A stretch of 64,000 nt of DNA from Turnera subulata (Eukaryota; Streptophyta; Magnoliopsida; Malpighiales; Passifloraceae). The stretch lies in contig JAKUCV010004748.1 of the NCBI GenBank assembly GCA_028386065.3, positions 1 through 64,000 on the forward strand. Reading direction: 5' to 3'. Of the stretch, positions 28,025 to 40,478 are shown piece by piece (position 1 is the first letter of the stretch; each line of letters begins with the position of its first letter). Both the position numbers and the translations under genes were made by a program. The notes under the pieces were generated by a model. That model was not told the DNA's origin. It did no database searches and saw nothing but the letters and a program-made list of their open reading frames with translations.

Positions 28025-29909
28025 TGAGACGCCTCGACCCGTATTTACCGTACACAGTAAACACAAGCCGGAACTGTGACAACCCAACCAATCAAACCCA
28101 GCATGCAGTGTATAAAACATGAACCCTGGCTCAACAGCCCAAAAAAATATAAACAACAATGTGGCCCTACGGCCCAACATCAATATTATCATAACCGGCC
28201 CAATGGCCCAACAACAATTATAATCAGCACAGCGGAAGACTTAACAGTATGCACAGCGGAAGACTTATGACTCACATGTCAACATATGCAAACTATGGAT
28301 CCAAGCCCTGTCCAAGGGATGACGCCGCAGCCTGTCTGGAATGCAATATACCTGAACCACAAATAACTCAACCTACGGGATGAAAGCCCGCAGGTGAGGG
28401 GTGAGTCCGAAGTGCCCACCGGGTAAACCCATAAGCAAATATACATATACAACACCGTAAATAATCCAAGTCACAACACAACAACTAACCAAGGTTCTCA
28501 CGAACCTTAAATACACACTGGTTATTCTAGACACGCTATTCCAATTTTATTATCAGGGCCCCTATCACAAGTTAAATGATGGCCGTCGCCTGGTAGTCAA
28601 GCTAGCTAGCCCGTGGACCCCGCCCTGGTACCTCCACGTAAAATTGGCACAGACAGGGAGCAGACCCCAAGCACACTCTCCCCCAGCGCCTAAATATAAA
28701 TAACTGGTACAGACAGGGAGCAGACCCCAAGCACACTCTCCCCCAGCACCATAAATCAGACTACCATCTGGCTGTTCCAACATTTAACTGTGACTCACTA
28801 GATGTCTAAATGTATTCAGTATTATTATTTCCTTTTTCCTCGACTAATTACTACATCGCTATCATCCCACCATTATCTCATTATCCCGAGCAGGCTCGCA
28901 GCCTCTCCGCTCGTCTGGATAATAACCAATACCAAACTGTCATCACATAATAGTACCCCCGGTACTCAACTCACACAATTCTACAGTCAACAACTACAAC
29001 AATCTTACTTATATCCACAATCCCAACATTATCAATTATATCAACAGCAACAATTATCAACTTAATACCTCACACAATAACCATACACTGCCACATGGCT
29101 TCACACCAGCAATGTCACATATAGTCAACAACTCAACAGTAGCAATATTCTCAACAACATCGATGGCAATAATTATCAACATAATTCATCTCACAACAAA
29201 CCATACACAGCCATAAAATATCATACCAGCATCATTGGACTCAGTAAACAAACAGCAACTTGATATCACGGGATGTAAATAAATATTTACTTAACCTCAC
29301 CTTAGCCGATTACTCAACTCTGGAAACCTCAATCGGTCCTAAGCCGGTTCCACAGATACTGCTTGATATCATAACCTATACAACAAAACATTGCATACAC
29401 ATAAATGCACATATTCGGTACTCTATGATGCCAAACTGCGTAATAACCCATCCCGATTCTTATCCCTTATTATTTCCATTTACCGAAAATATTTACCGTA
29501 CGTATTTCCGAATATAATCTCGGTACCATACTTTAATTAAACTCTCCTCTAAATATTTTATGAAGATATTTATCATTCTCCAGAAATATAATTATCGTAA
29601 TTTTTCTAGGAAGATATATATAGGTATATATATACATTTCCAAATTATTCACTCAAAGTAATTACACTTTCCCAAAAATACAACTACTATAATATAATTC
29701 CCTGAAAAAAAATATAACGTACGTTTATATTCTCAAAATATTTATAGTATATGCGTTCTTTTCTAAAATAATTACTTATATAGTAATTTTGCAAAGGATA
29801 TAGTTCATATTTTAATTACCTTAGTTTCCTGGAAATAATATAACATGTTAGTTACTTGATTTATTTTCACAAAGTATAATCATATATTACATATTTATTT
29901 TTCCCAGTA

Positions 29910-29944
<35 letters not shown>

Positions 29945-31397
29945 GATTATAATTATTTATTATTACTATTATTTTATTATTATTTTATTATTTTTTTTTA
30001 ACATGGATTGGGCCGTGAACAGTGCTGCCCAGCCCACTACATAGAACCCAGGCAGGCCCACGTAGCGAGCCCAACGCACAGCAGCCCAACTAAGCCCAAG
30101 GCGTCAAGCCCATCATGCCAAGACCCAAACCCAAGCCCACCATAAACACCTAAGTCTAAAGCCCAATTCCATAACAACCCAAACTAAACCCAATAAACCC
30201 AAACCATAACCTATAACCCATACCCATGCATAACCACGTGAACAGTAACCCGCATGAACAGTGCACCCATGCAGGTTACTGTTCATCTTCCTCACAACTT
30301 ACCTGCGTGGATGGCGCGGGTTGCAGGCGGGCGAGCGAGGCGGCACGGCGCAACGAGCAGGCGAGGTGGCGCGAGCGGTGGCTGGCACGGGGAGGAGACA
30401 AAGATGGCAGCTGCTGGTGTTGTTGGTGAAGGGCGGCAATGTGAGGAAGGAGAGGGAGGGTGATGCCGGCTCGGTCGGTGGTTGCGTCGTGGGATGCGGA
30501 CGGCTGCTGGTGGCGCGTTGCGTCGAGGAAGACGAGCTGGGTGCTTCCTGAGGCGGCAAGCGGCGCGAGGCTGGGGAAAAGGATGGCGGGTGGTGGTGCG
30601 CGGGCTGTGAGGAGGAAGATGGTGGTGTGTGCGTGGCGGGGTTGTGGTGTAGGTGGTACGGGTGGCGGGTCGCCGGGTTAGTGGCAGTGAGGGTGTTGGT
30701 GGCCGGTTGTGGAGAAGGAAAAATAGGAAAAGAAGAGAGGAAGAGAGGGAGGAGGTGCAGGTGGCTCGTGGCGGCTCGGCCGGTCGTTCACGGTGGCGGC
30801 TGGAGGAAAAAGAAAGAAGAAGGGAGGAGGGTGGTCTCGGTGGTGTTGGGGTGTGTGTGTGTGTGTGTGTTTGAGTTTGCAGGGTGCAGAGTGAAGCAGA
30901 AGTCACGGGAGGGAAAAAGAAAAACACGGGCTACACAGGGGTTCTTCACGAGTTCACTGAAGCCTACACGAGATCATGTTCAAAAAAAAAAAAAAAGAAA
31001 AACACAAGTTCACGGGCGAAAAGCAGGTTTCCACGGGTGAGCAGGAGAAGAAGAAAAAAAAAATAAGAATAAAAAGGAAAGAAAAGAGAAAAGAAAAGAA
31101 AAGAAGAAAAGGAAAAAAAAAGTCAGGGGCATAGTCGCAATTTTCCGTCCCGAGTCCAAAAATATAACTTGGGCTCGGAAAATTCGATTAATCCTCCTGA
31201 ATGTCGTCCAACTCTCGGAACTGAAAACCGAGGCTCGGTTAGTTAGGAAGATACTCCCGAGCGCGGGAAACCCTCGGTTCAAAAAACGACTCCCGATTTA
31301 CCTTGAATTAATTACCCAATATTAATTCAACAGTAAATCACGGTAAAAAGACTTTTACAGTCCCGGTAAAATCCAAAATTTTACCCGGGCTGTTACA
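28025..31397 (-). repeat. 5' LTR of the retrotransposon (3373 bp)
   Basis: The partner of 22125-25494. Differences include a 25-bp tandem duplication around 28224-28268 (GCACAGCGGAAGACTTA twice), a longer TA microsatellite near 29925, and more substitutions in the 28980-29240 stretch. Transcription of the element would start here and read leftward. Confidence 0.92.
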
Positions 31398-31402
31398 GAT
31401 AC

Positions 31403-33318
31403 AATCAATCATGAGGTGGATTATCTTGGATTTGGAGTTCTTCCTTTAGGGCTAATCGAAAGGAATGGCATTTTAATGAATACTATGGGCTTCAAGTGTA
31501 ATGTTGCTATAAAGGTTACATAATGTTGGGGCCTAGTAGACTTCAAGTGAAATTTTAATATTGCCCTAAAAAATTATGAACTCAATTTGAGTATAAAAAA
31601 GTTTCGTTTAGGCCATCCTCCACGTAATATTGTCTATTTATTTAAACCCGTTTGATATAACTAGACCACCTGAAAGGACTATATAATGTGTGGTTATTAT
31701 TCTATCATAATTTAGTATAGACCCAAACGGAATCTAAAAACATTTGATACTTAGTTATACAAAATATTATTGTTTTCATTTTTTGATCAACAAACTCTAA
31801 AACTCTAAAGTCTAATACTCCAATTCTTTTTGGAACCAAAGTTTAATACTTCAATTAACTTGACAAAGTATTATACGTATTCTAATTAACTCTTTTTTAA
31901 CTCTTGAAAAGTAGTCCTTGAGGACATGCACTATTTGTTGGATGTTGTCATAATCAATACATCATATTCTCTCTAATATTTAAATTTTGTCAAATTTATA
32001 ATAAAACAAATAATTTAATGCTTTATATCATGAGTGATATTTGTGTGCATCATATGCAATTTGAATATTGGGTATGTTTAAATAATTTATAATTTTCCTG
32101 CTCAAACAATATTGATGAATTTGATAAAATTCTAATTAAATTTTACGATACACTTCATGAAATGTGTAGTTAATTAATTTGTTGGATGTACATGACAAGA
32201 TACAAGTAACAATGCAAAATAAATTCTCCATCATCATCATCGCGTAGCTAGGAAAATTGTTCCAGATAAACAAAGAAGTAATTTGAGATATGGAGAGAGC
32301 TATGTTAAGGCGCCGGCGGGGTGTATAGCAGCACCAATGATGACAGTGTCGGTGTTGATATATCTTCAACAAGCTTCATAGGTCATAATAGTGGGGTTGA
32401 GGGGTCAGTTCTCCCTTTCCACGGTTGTTATTACCACTTCTACTAATATGTCACTGGATTCATCCTTTTTGTAAGTCTTACCTTGCAATTTATATAATGC
32501 ATATGTGTCTGTTAGTTTCTTGCTTTGATTGATTATTATTAATTATGAATATATTTTTTCCTGTTTCATTTCCCTCTCCAAATTCCTAAAGACCACAGTT
32601 TTTTTCTACTATCACGTTAAAGAAAAGGGTGAAGAAATTGTTTCTATCTTCGCCAAGATGTAATTTTTTAATCAGCAGTTACGTAATTGACAAATTACCA
32701 CGGATTTTACAAACAATGAGGGAGAACGGCTAGATTCATTTTACTTGGTACAGATATATCATAACCAATTAAAGATTTTCCTTTTCGTTTTTAAGAGAAT
32801 AAATTTCCTTTTTATGTCATCTTAAAAATCTTCCAATTTGATTGATGAAAAATACGTAACCTAGCCACTATTTCCGGAGGCCTTTTCTTAGGTGGGCTAC
32901 AAAACCAAGGATAATACCAATTACCACCTATTCGAATTCCAACCAAATAAAATGCACCAAGGAAAAAAAAAAAAAACGTAAGGCAGAAAGACGAACGATT
33001 TTAAAATTGACCACAGTAGATGATTTCTTTATTTCATTTCTTTTCATCACCAAATCCAAAGCATCTTTCTTCTTGCACATGTATATAAAATGTAGACTAT
33101 CCTCAATTTGCTCTGACTCGGCAACTATTTTCTAAGTCGTACATACTGATTGACGATCACTAAACATTTAGGAATGACCTTCATTTTTCTATGTGACATA
33201 TTTGATAATATAATCATTTAACCAAGAAAAAATCAAAATCGTTATCACCTAACGTGTCTCCCTTCATTACTAAATTTAAAGCATCCCCTATCAACAACTA
33301 TTTTGTAACTAAGTACTA
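31403..33318. other. Intergenic, AT-rich region before the MATE relics
   Basis: No supported gene. 32570-32870 is a diverged duplicate of 35970-36285, sharing blocks such as TTGTTTCTATC-TCGCCA, ACAAATTACCA-GGATTTT and ATAACCAATTAAA. The region therefore belongs to a locally duplicated segment. Confidence 0.5.
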
Positions 33319-33830
33319 AAGCCGCTTACCAAGTTTATTCAAACACAAAGCGCGATTATGATGATGATTAGCGCTTCTGTCGTGTTGTTCTCCAATGTGA
33401 CCATATGTTGGAGTTTAGTTTATAAGTTAGAATTTGGAAAAATTGGCACTGCCATGGCATTCAGTCGATCAACTTGGATGAATGTAGTATTGCTCGGACT
33501 TCATGTGAAGTTCTCTTCAGCCTGTGAGCAAACTCGAGTGTCATTATCAAGAGAAGCTTTCTATGGAATTAAGGAGTTCTTTCGCCTTGGTGTCCCTTGT
33601 GCTAGTATGGTTTGGTAATTCTCCCTTATAATACATTTACTGGATCCATTTCATCATAAATTGATCTTTTCCTAATCCTGAGTATCTGCTCCAATGATCA
33701 TAGCCTGAAATGGGGACGATGGAGGTTATAATCTTGCTTTGCGGCTTGCCGGGACAGAGGTTGTCATAGTAAGCACAGTCTCTTCTTCTGTCGACATTTC
33801 CTGGGATATGCTTACAGCAGCGATAAGCAG
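33319..33830 (+). pseudogene. MATE (DETOXIFICATION) transporter relic 1
   Basis: A frame from 33319 encodes QTQSAIMMMISASVVLF, VTICWSLVYKLEFG and SACEQTRVSLS...IKEFFRLGVP, which are transmembrane segments 4-6 of plant MATE efflux carriers, up to a stop at 33616-33618. A decayed next exon follows after 33700; its DNA (CTGAAATGGGGACGATGG, IILLCGL) matches the LEWWSFE...LLSGL region of the family but is out of frame. No N-terminal exon is in place. It is a dead fragment. Confidence 0.75.
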
Positions 33831-33882
33831 GTTGTGCATCATATTGGGGTCATTGCCCACTACTCTGTGCCTCCATTTCTTT

Positions 33883-34068
33883 TTTTTTTGGTTTCCCTGT
33901 CGGTATCCGGAGCTTTGCCCCGACTAATCTGGTCGACCCGCGTCGCACACCTGGGTATGGTGGGTGAGTCTCCCAATGGGGATTTTCTGCATACACGAGG
34001 GCTCGAACTTGAGACCTCGCTTAAGCGGAACCAAGTCGCTTACCACTTGGACCAATCCCACATTAGTA
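33883..34068 (-). mobile_element. tRNA-derived SINE with 17-bp target-site duplication
   Basis: The 17-mer TGTGCCTCCATTTCTTT flanks the insert at 33866-33882 and 34069-34085. Read on the minus strand, the head starts TTGGTCCAAGTGGTAAGCG (A-box type) and continues to GGTCTCAAGTTCGAGCCC (B-box type). The tail ends in the A run seen as T's at 33881-33889. At about 186 bp it resembles the Au/TS class of plant SINEs. It sits inside the MATE relic region. Confidence 0.88.
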
Positions 34069-34390
34069 TGTGCCTCCATTTCTTTAGACAGTCTACAAGC
34101 AGTTCTCTCTTAGACTCTTTAGAGGAGTTGTGCTAAAGCTCTTGACCAGATTTCTTCAGACACAGAGCGTGATTATTCCCATGATGATAAGTGTCTGTTT
34201 CGGTTTGTTCTCTCACATCATCTATTCAATTATATAATCATTTAACCAAGCAAAAAATCAAAACCATTATCAAATATAAAGCATCTCCCTTCATTACAAA
34301 ATTTAAAGCATCCCCCTTCTATTTGCTCCAATTCAGCATCTAATCTATGCTATAACTGGTATATGCTAATTTTACAATCATTAAATAGTC

Positions 34391-34870
34391 AGGATTTGCC
34401 AGTGGATTGGAAACTCTATGTGGTCAAGCTTATAGGGCAAGACAATACCAAAAGCTGAGTACTTATACCTACAGTTCAATCTTCTCCTTAACCATGATTT
34501 GTCCACCAATCTACATCTTGTGGAGCTTCCTGGGTCGACTACTGCCTTTGGTGGGCCAAGATTCCAGGATCTCACATGAAGCGGGCAAGTACGCTCTGTG
34601 GCTGATTCCTGGACTCTTCAGCCTAAAGCTGCTTACCAGGTTTCTTTAGACATAGAGCGTGATTATCCCGATGATGATAAATGTCTGTGTTGTGTTGTTC
34701 TCCCATGTGACCATATGTTGGAGTTTAGTTTATAAGTTAGAATTTGGAGAAATTGGCGCTGCCATGGCATTCAGTCTATCAACTTGGATGAATGTACTAT
34801 TGCTCGGACTTTATGTGAATTTCTCTTCAGCCTGTGAGCAAACTCGAGCGCCATTATTTGCTCCAATTCG
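34391..34870 (+). pseudogene. MATE transporter relic 2
   Basis: After an AG acceptor the frame reads ASGLETLCGQAYRARQYQK, then IYILWSFLGRLLPLVGQD and SHEAGKYALWLIP. This is the best-kept MATE segment here. It runs in the same frame through two stops (34647-34655) into SVIIPMMINVCVVLF...SACEQTRAP. Identity to the 33319 copy is high over the shared part, so these are duplicates. Confidence 0.8.
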
Positions 34871-34918
34871 ACAACTATTTTGTAATTAATATACACTAAT
34901 TTTACAATCACTAAACTA

Positions 34919-35010
34919 TCAAAACTTGTTGGTGGATTGGGACTTTATGTGGTTAAGCCTATGGTGCAAGGCAATATCAAAAGATTGGTACTTACACCCC
35001 CTCTTAGTCA
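34919..35010 (+). pseudogene. MATE transporter relic 3 (start of exon only)
   Basis: GGTGGATTGGGACTTTATGTGG and GGCAATATCAAAAG match the ASGLETLCGQAY...QYQK exon at 34391 with substitutions and small indels. The same upstream flank (TTTGCTCCAATTCG, TTTTACAATCA) precedes both copies. Confidence 0.55.
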
Positions 35011-35243
35011 ATTTGGGCTTACAATTACATGCATTAGTATTTTTGATGTTTTGCTTGAAATTCAAAACTGATGCAATATTGTGCACTCCTATACATGTTG
35101 ATCACTATTGTACTGCTTGAATGCCAAACTTAGAAGCACAAAACTTAAGAAGGAAGTGATTCTCTTTCACTATGTTAAGAAACTTCATTAATTATGAAAT
35201 GAGTTCAGGTCGTGGTCCCTTTGATGAAAAGGCAAAGATAGAT

Positions 35244-35481
35244 AGTGGCGGAGCTAGATATAATTTTTAGAGGGGCCGAGGCCAATATAATATTTTGTGT
35301 GTAATAGTAAGGGTTTATGTGGAAAAAATAAAATTTAGAAGGGGCCAAATATATATAACGATAGGACTTATATGAAAAAATTAAAAATCTAGGAGTCTTA
35401 TAGGTGTATCACTATAGGACCTATATGAAAAAAATAAAAATCCAGGGGGGCCATGGACCCCCTCAGCCCCTGGCCACCGCT
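35244..35481. mobile_element. Possible non-autonomous DNA transposon
   Basis: It starts AGTGGCGGAGCTAG and ends TGGCCACCGCT, imperfect inverted ends of a type common in plant genomes. The inner part repeats CCTATATGAAAAAAxTAAAAATC. I found no convincing target-site duplication, so the borders and class are uncertain. Confidence 0.4.
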
Positions 35482-35639
35482 TACATAGCCGAAACCATTT
35501 ATGCTTGTTGAGCCAAATCAAATTAAGAATTATTTTAAGAAACGAGACCAAGAATTATTTTGCCTGGATAATTTCTTAGCTGGAAGTAATAAGAAAGAAG
35601 AAAAGGATATAATGGATCTTCGTGGGTAGAATACTGTGA

Positions 35640-35830
35640 TTTTGACGAGCCAAGATTCCAAAATCTTCAAAGAAGCTTGCAAGTATATATGTGGCTATTT
35701 CCTTGACTATTTGGAGCAACTGTCCTAGAACCGTTGACTAGTAGGTTTCTTACACTCAGTGATTGTTCCCATGGTGATAACAAGTTTCATTCTATTCCCC
35801 CATATGACCAAGATTACATCACCATTTAAC
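35640..35830 (+). pseudogene. MATE transporter relic 4
   Basis: Heavily decayed DNA matching the region from GQD...EAGKY to the next membrane segment: AGCCAAGATTCCAAAATC, then GTAGGTTTCTTACACTCAGTGATTG and ATGGTGATAACAAG. Compare with 34555-34700. A similar small piece lies at 34134-34210. Confidence 0.5.
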
Positions 35831-35969
35831 TAAGCAAAAAATCCCATCTGTTATCCTTTTTTTCTCTCTGCAAAATCCATGGTTATGCAATTACATAACT
35901 ATTGTTTCTTTATTAAAAAATGCACAGCTGGAAATTCACCGTATTAAAAATCGTGCGATCTAAGCAAGA

Positions 35970-36285
35970 ATTCTTTTTTTTCCTAGGGTCACGTAAAATA
36001 CAAGGGCGAAGATATTGTTTCTATCCTCGCCACAAATAGTATGTAGTTTTATAATTAACAGTTATGTAATTGATAAATTACCAAGGATTTTTACAAATAA
36101 TGAGAATGGCTGAGATTTTTCAATTGGTTAAATAAGGAAAAAACTATATTACGCGAAGTTATATTAAGTGGCACGTTTACAATAACCAATTAAAAATTTG
36201 ATCTTTCGTTTCTAAGAGGATAAATTTCTCTTTCTTTTTCTCATTTTAAAAATCTCCAATTACATAGATGAAAAATCAGTACTGA
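35970..36285. repeat. Diverged duplicate of 32570-32870
   Basis: The two segments share order and several 12-20 base blocks over about 300 bp. They bracket the MATE relics, so a unit including a MATE gene was once duplicated here. Confidence 0.55.
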
Positions 36286-36463
36286 TATAAGTGATAACCT
36301 TTTCATTCTTCAATGGCCCCTCATCTGAAGTTTAAATGCCTTTTTTTTTTTTTTCTTTTTGCAATAAAGTTTCACATGTTCTCCGGTAGAAAAGTCAAGT
36401 GAAAGGTAACAACACATATTGACATCTCTATGTACCCAGAAAAACACATATTGACATCTCTTC

Positions 36464-36507
36464 TCTTGGCTTGGCTCACCAGGTAAAGATAATGGACTCA
36501 AAGTACA
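36464..36507 (-). pseudogene. Relic of a FRO last exon
   Basis: Read on the minus strand, this 44-bp piece encodes a degenerate form of the FRO C-terminus (xxYFESIIFTW and stop). It closely matches 36670-36713, the true last exon about 200 bp away, including bases beyond the stop. It is a leftover of a further FRO copy or of a local duplication. Confidence 0.6.
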
Positions 36508-36680
36508 TAGCTACATCCTCTTCAGAAGAGTAAAAAGAAGGAAAGAATTAAAGAAGTTCATTAACCATAGGGCTACAGCCTACAGGCTTAAACTTTCTTT
36601 TGAACAAACAGGCTATAAACATTAAACCAAGCCAGATGAAAAAATTGGTGCCTACTTGTCCCGTCCTCTTTCGGCTTGGC

Positions 36681-39633
36681 TCACCAGGTGAAGCTGATGG
36701 ACTCGAAATGCAGGTTATCAGCAGAGCCAGATGAACAAATTGACGCCACTTCTTGTCTCAACTTCTTTGGCCCACTAGCAAAAACTCCAACATTTTCTTC
36801 TTTGCATTGCGCAAGTAATTCTATGAGAAATAAACTAATAATCAGTACTTCCAAAACACTCTTACATGCCATGTACATATATACAAATAGATAATAATAT
36901 TAATATCATGTGTTGTAAGTTTTCTGGGGTGGGGGTTGACATTATATTAACTTACTTGTCAAATCTGGCCTTCTTCCAAGATGTACATATGTGGCATGGA
37001 CAAGAGACTGGCCAGGGAGGCTTTCCAATTCGGTCTCAGATGATGTCTTTGATGCTTGATTGTCCATATTCTTATTGATCTGTCTCATGTCCCTTGCGTT
37101 CTGCTTCTTGTTCCATAGAAATGCGGCTGAGGCGGTGACAGATATAGATACACATAGGAAAAACATGCTTAATGCAGCCTTTGCAGCCATAGGGTACTTC
37201 TCACCAGTGTTGTGGTCAATAGGGTAAATGTAAAATCGAGAGAGGAGGCCAATCAGTAGAAGGAAGGTGACACAAGAAGCTGAAATTATGGCCCCAAGCC
37301 AAAGCCAACTGTTAGGACCCAGGACTGCAGAAACTGGTACGTCTGATGGGTCAGGATTGAACATTATTGTCCTAATGAGCTTCTGGTTGTCAGGTGGTAG
37401 TTCTTCATCTTTTGTCACATAGGCTTCAATTTGTAACTGAAGACGAGAAATGTCATAGGGAGTGCCTGAAACTGGGAGGAGAAGCTCCAGAGTTGTGAGC
37501 TGCGATGATTTCTTGAAAGCACACACGAGAAGAACTTTTGGAGTCCTGACATCAGCTTTGCTGGCTGTAGAGATGAGCTCACGGATCATGGAAATGAACG
37601 GAGTAATGCCGCTTCCTCCACTGATGAGGAATAGCATGTCATACCTGCCATTATAATTAACATCTCAATTTCTGTACAACGCATAGAGTTGCTTCAAAAT
37701 TTTATCAGCTAAAGTAGCTAGGCAATGAAACATATATATATATGAGCACCTCATTATATTTGTTGTTGAGGGTCCATAAGGTCCTTCCACGGAAGCCTCG
37801 AGCCTGTTTGCAAGCGAAGGGGATGACAACTTGTCATACAACTTACGCGACCAACACCCTTCACGTTTTATGATGACGCTTAGCTGCTCACGATCCATGG
37901 CGCTACTGGAGGTAATAGTAAAGGGATGCCACTGTAACTTGGAAATCCCGGGCAAGTTTATGAACAGAATGCTTAGTGGAGTGTAGCTCAGTCCTGGCAC
38001 AAGAAAAATGAACAAAACAGTTCCAAGAAATAATGTCAACAACAAAATCTTGTGCCAAATAGGTGATGATCATATTCATATCAAATGTTGTACTCCAGTA
38101 AAATAATATTTCACCTGGGCTTTTGGAGAAATTTAACTCTACAATTTCACATGGCAAAACGCGGGTTGACACCAAGCGAACTTTTTGCTGGGACTGTAAA
38201 GTTCTCAGGTATCGATCAATCAAGAAGACGTAGAAACCGGGAAGCACGAAGCAAGCATCAGAGAAGCCAACATGAAACACATAGAAGACAAAGAACACAA
38301 TGTAGAGGTAGTGACTATAGAGGAAGAGCTCGAAAATCTTCCTCCTTATGCGAGTGACGCTTGTAGCCCACATTATCAATCCAGCTCCTAAAGAAATTTC
38401 TCCAGCTACAATTGAAACATAATACTTGTCCCACTGGAGCATCTGCCATCCACCGCAGAAACAAGGATTACACTTGAGAAGTATATGGTCCTTACCAAAG
38501 CAAAAAGGAATGGCATAGACCCTAAAATGTTACCTCCAAGAATATGAAGTACTACTACTAATTTTGATCCAGTTTATGACAAATTGTAATTCTACCGCGA
38601 CTAGCTTACCTGATACATTTTATTTGTATAAGACCAAACGATCATGTAGCACAAACCATGTGCGGTGAAGAAGCTCATAGTAATATGTCCAAGCCATATA
38701 TGATACTTGATGCTTGCCTCTGAGGTAAGCCCAACAAACTGCAATATTGAAGATCCTCTGGCCACGGGGAAGAATATAAAGGCCAAGCAAACATTACCAA
38801 CAAGGCCCAAAGCTAAACCAGCACTTTTCAACTTAACTAGCCACCTGCTCACGACAAAGGGTCCAATAGATTTGAACTGGTTATGCAAGAAGAAACCATA
38901 ATTGCCCCAAAATTTTATGGTGAAGAAAGAATAGGTTGATTGAAAGAGCACAATATATCCTTACAGTTGTCGTCCTTTATGTGCAGCCTCTTGGGCGGCA
39001 TATGCGAACATATTATGCAAGTAAGACCACAAGGACCACCCAAGCAATGCCACAAACATGGCCAAAAAAGACAGCTCCACCCAAGATACTATCCCCAAAG
39101 GACCTCTCACGAGCGCCGTCCGTTTCCATGAGCCAAATCGATTGCTGAACCAGCGGTTCCCAAGAAATAAACTAATGAGATACTTAATAAATCGAAATTA
39201 CACAAAAAGTTTAACTACCTAATTAATTATAATGCGGGGCATCTTACCTCTTGTTATCGTCAACACACTTCTTCCCCAGGTGGAGGTATATGGAACTCAT
39301 AGTAGCGATAAAGAGTATGGGGGCTGTAAAGAGGAGGATGTTTCCCCCTATATATCATCGAGAAAAAAATAATCATAAACGCAGGCACAAGAAGTTTGTA
39401 ATTATGACAGAAGAGCAAAATGTACATAATGTGCATTCGAATAATATGCTAAAAAAAACTGACGACAAAAAACACAAACCTTGCTCTCCAAAAAATGTGG
39501 AATCAGTCTTTGCTTGGACATCAGGAAGCCATTGGTCATAAAATGTGTTGGTTGGCTTCATGCACCAAAGCAGCATGTACCCAAGAAACACCACAGTTAC
39601 CAGCAGCTTTATTCCTAATCGAACGCCCTTCAT
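36681..39633 (-). CDS. FRO: Ferric-chelate reductase (FRO family), copy A
   Basis: Eight exons: 39633-39480, 39347-39248, 39144-38965, 38844-38610, 38442-38115, 37993-37750, 37644-36956, 36820-36681. They give 689 residues in one frame. The N-terminal membrane helix is LLVTVVFLGYMLLW. The ferric reductase core has four likely haem ligands, H193 and H207 in HIWLGHITMSFFTAH and H267 and H280 in YSHYLYIVFFVFYVFH. An FAD site HPFT lies at 355-358, with GPYGP and the NADPH-binding ISGGSG (421-426), two further helices, and the family tail ENLHFESISF-type (here DNLHFESISFTW). The enzyme moves electrons from cytosolic NADPH across the plasma membrane to Fe(III) or Cu(II) chelates before uptake. It is a tandem partner of the copy at 45641-49309, and several exons have the same length and phase. 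FRO2 versus FRO4/5 identity is undecided. Confidence 0.93.
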
Positions 39634-40478
39634 TTTCCCACCAAAAACTGGTCAATGTATTTTCGCTGTACGTATCAGAATTTTAGCAACTAAGATGACC
39701 AGCCTTTGTTGGCCTGTGGGGCTTCGAACTTATCTATCACTGAATATTTCTTCTCTGTGACAGTGAACACTCATGAAGGACGGTAAAGGATAGGTGAGAC
39801 GGTCGGCTAGAGACGACCAATCAACAAAGAAAGTTTTTGGTCTGTTTTCTTTCAACTGTATTACAAAAGAATTGCAGTGAATGAATCTTAGGACGGACTG
39901 TAATGGCTGGCTTGATTTAAGTTTTTGGTAAGTTTTAATGGACAAATTATGTGTCAACTCGACTCATATTTCAAGGGAGATTGTGAACCAGAAGTTGACT
40001 GATGGCTAGCTGGTGAATGTAAACCGTAAAAATCTCAATATGTTCCCAAATAGAGGCACGGTATCTCTATTTTTTTGTCTTTTTCTATAAAAAATAACCG
40101 GTTTTGTACTTTTGTTGTTCCTTCTATATAGTTCTTCGATTAACGTTAATTTGGTATTTACTTCCTTTCCTTTGTCATGGAGTCTTGTTTTGGTCAACCA
40201 GCTTGTCAGTAAAAGTCCTATTTGGATTCAGCGTTTTCCTGGAATGGGAGGAAATCTTGAAGAATTTTATTTGCGAGGAAAGAAATCTGGTTGATCTTAT
40301 TAATGAAATTTAGTATTGCCTGTAATTTGTTCACATGCGTATAGTGAAATATCCAGTATTAATTTTCTCCTAACAAGCACAGAAACAGGCTAGCTGTCCT
40401 CCAAGAATGCTTTGATTTGGAATAATATCTGAGAGATTCTTTCTTTGAGATTTTCATGGTATCTTTGCTTACGTAATA
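39634..40478. other. Upstream region of FRO copy A
   Basis: No gene is supported. It must contain the promoter of copy A, reading leftward. Frames on either strand are short and featureless. Confidence 0.45.

Larger units (their letters stand above)
22125..31397 (-). mobile_element. Complete non-autonomous LTR retrotransposon, minus strand, without gag/pol
   Basis: Two long direct repeats (22125-25494 and 28025-31397) bound a 2.5 kb interior. The element is flanked by the 5-bp duplication GATAC (22120-22124 and 31398-31402). On the minus strand the LTRs begin TGTAACAG and end GCGTTTCA or GCGTCTCA. Three bases after the 5' LTR (28025-31397) is a primer-binding site starting TGG, and just before the 3' LTR is the polypurine tract AAGGGGGTAGAA. 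This fixes the orientation. No gag, protease, reverse transcriptase, RNase H or integrase sequence is visible on either strand, so movement would need a helper element. The interior instead carries two plus-strand reading frames described separately. The superfamily cannot be assigned without pol. Confidence 0.92.

Noticed and set aside
30292..30927. 211-codon open frame on the minus strand inside the 5' LTR
   Set aside because: The composition is low-complexity (Pro, Thr, His, Ser) from a GC-rich block and a (TG)n run, and the matching frame in the other LTR is broken and shifted.
38085..38357. 90-codon plus-strand frame across FRO copy A
   Set aside because: It is the reverse shadow of FRO exon 5, which has conserved haem ligands on the minus strand.
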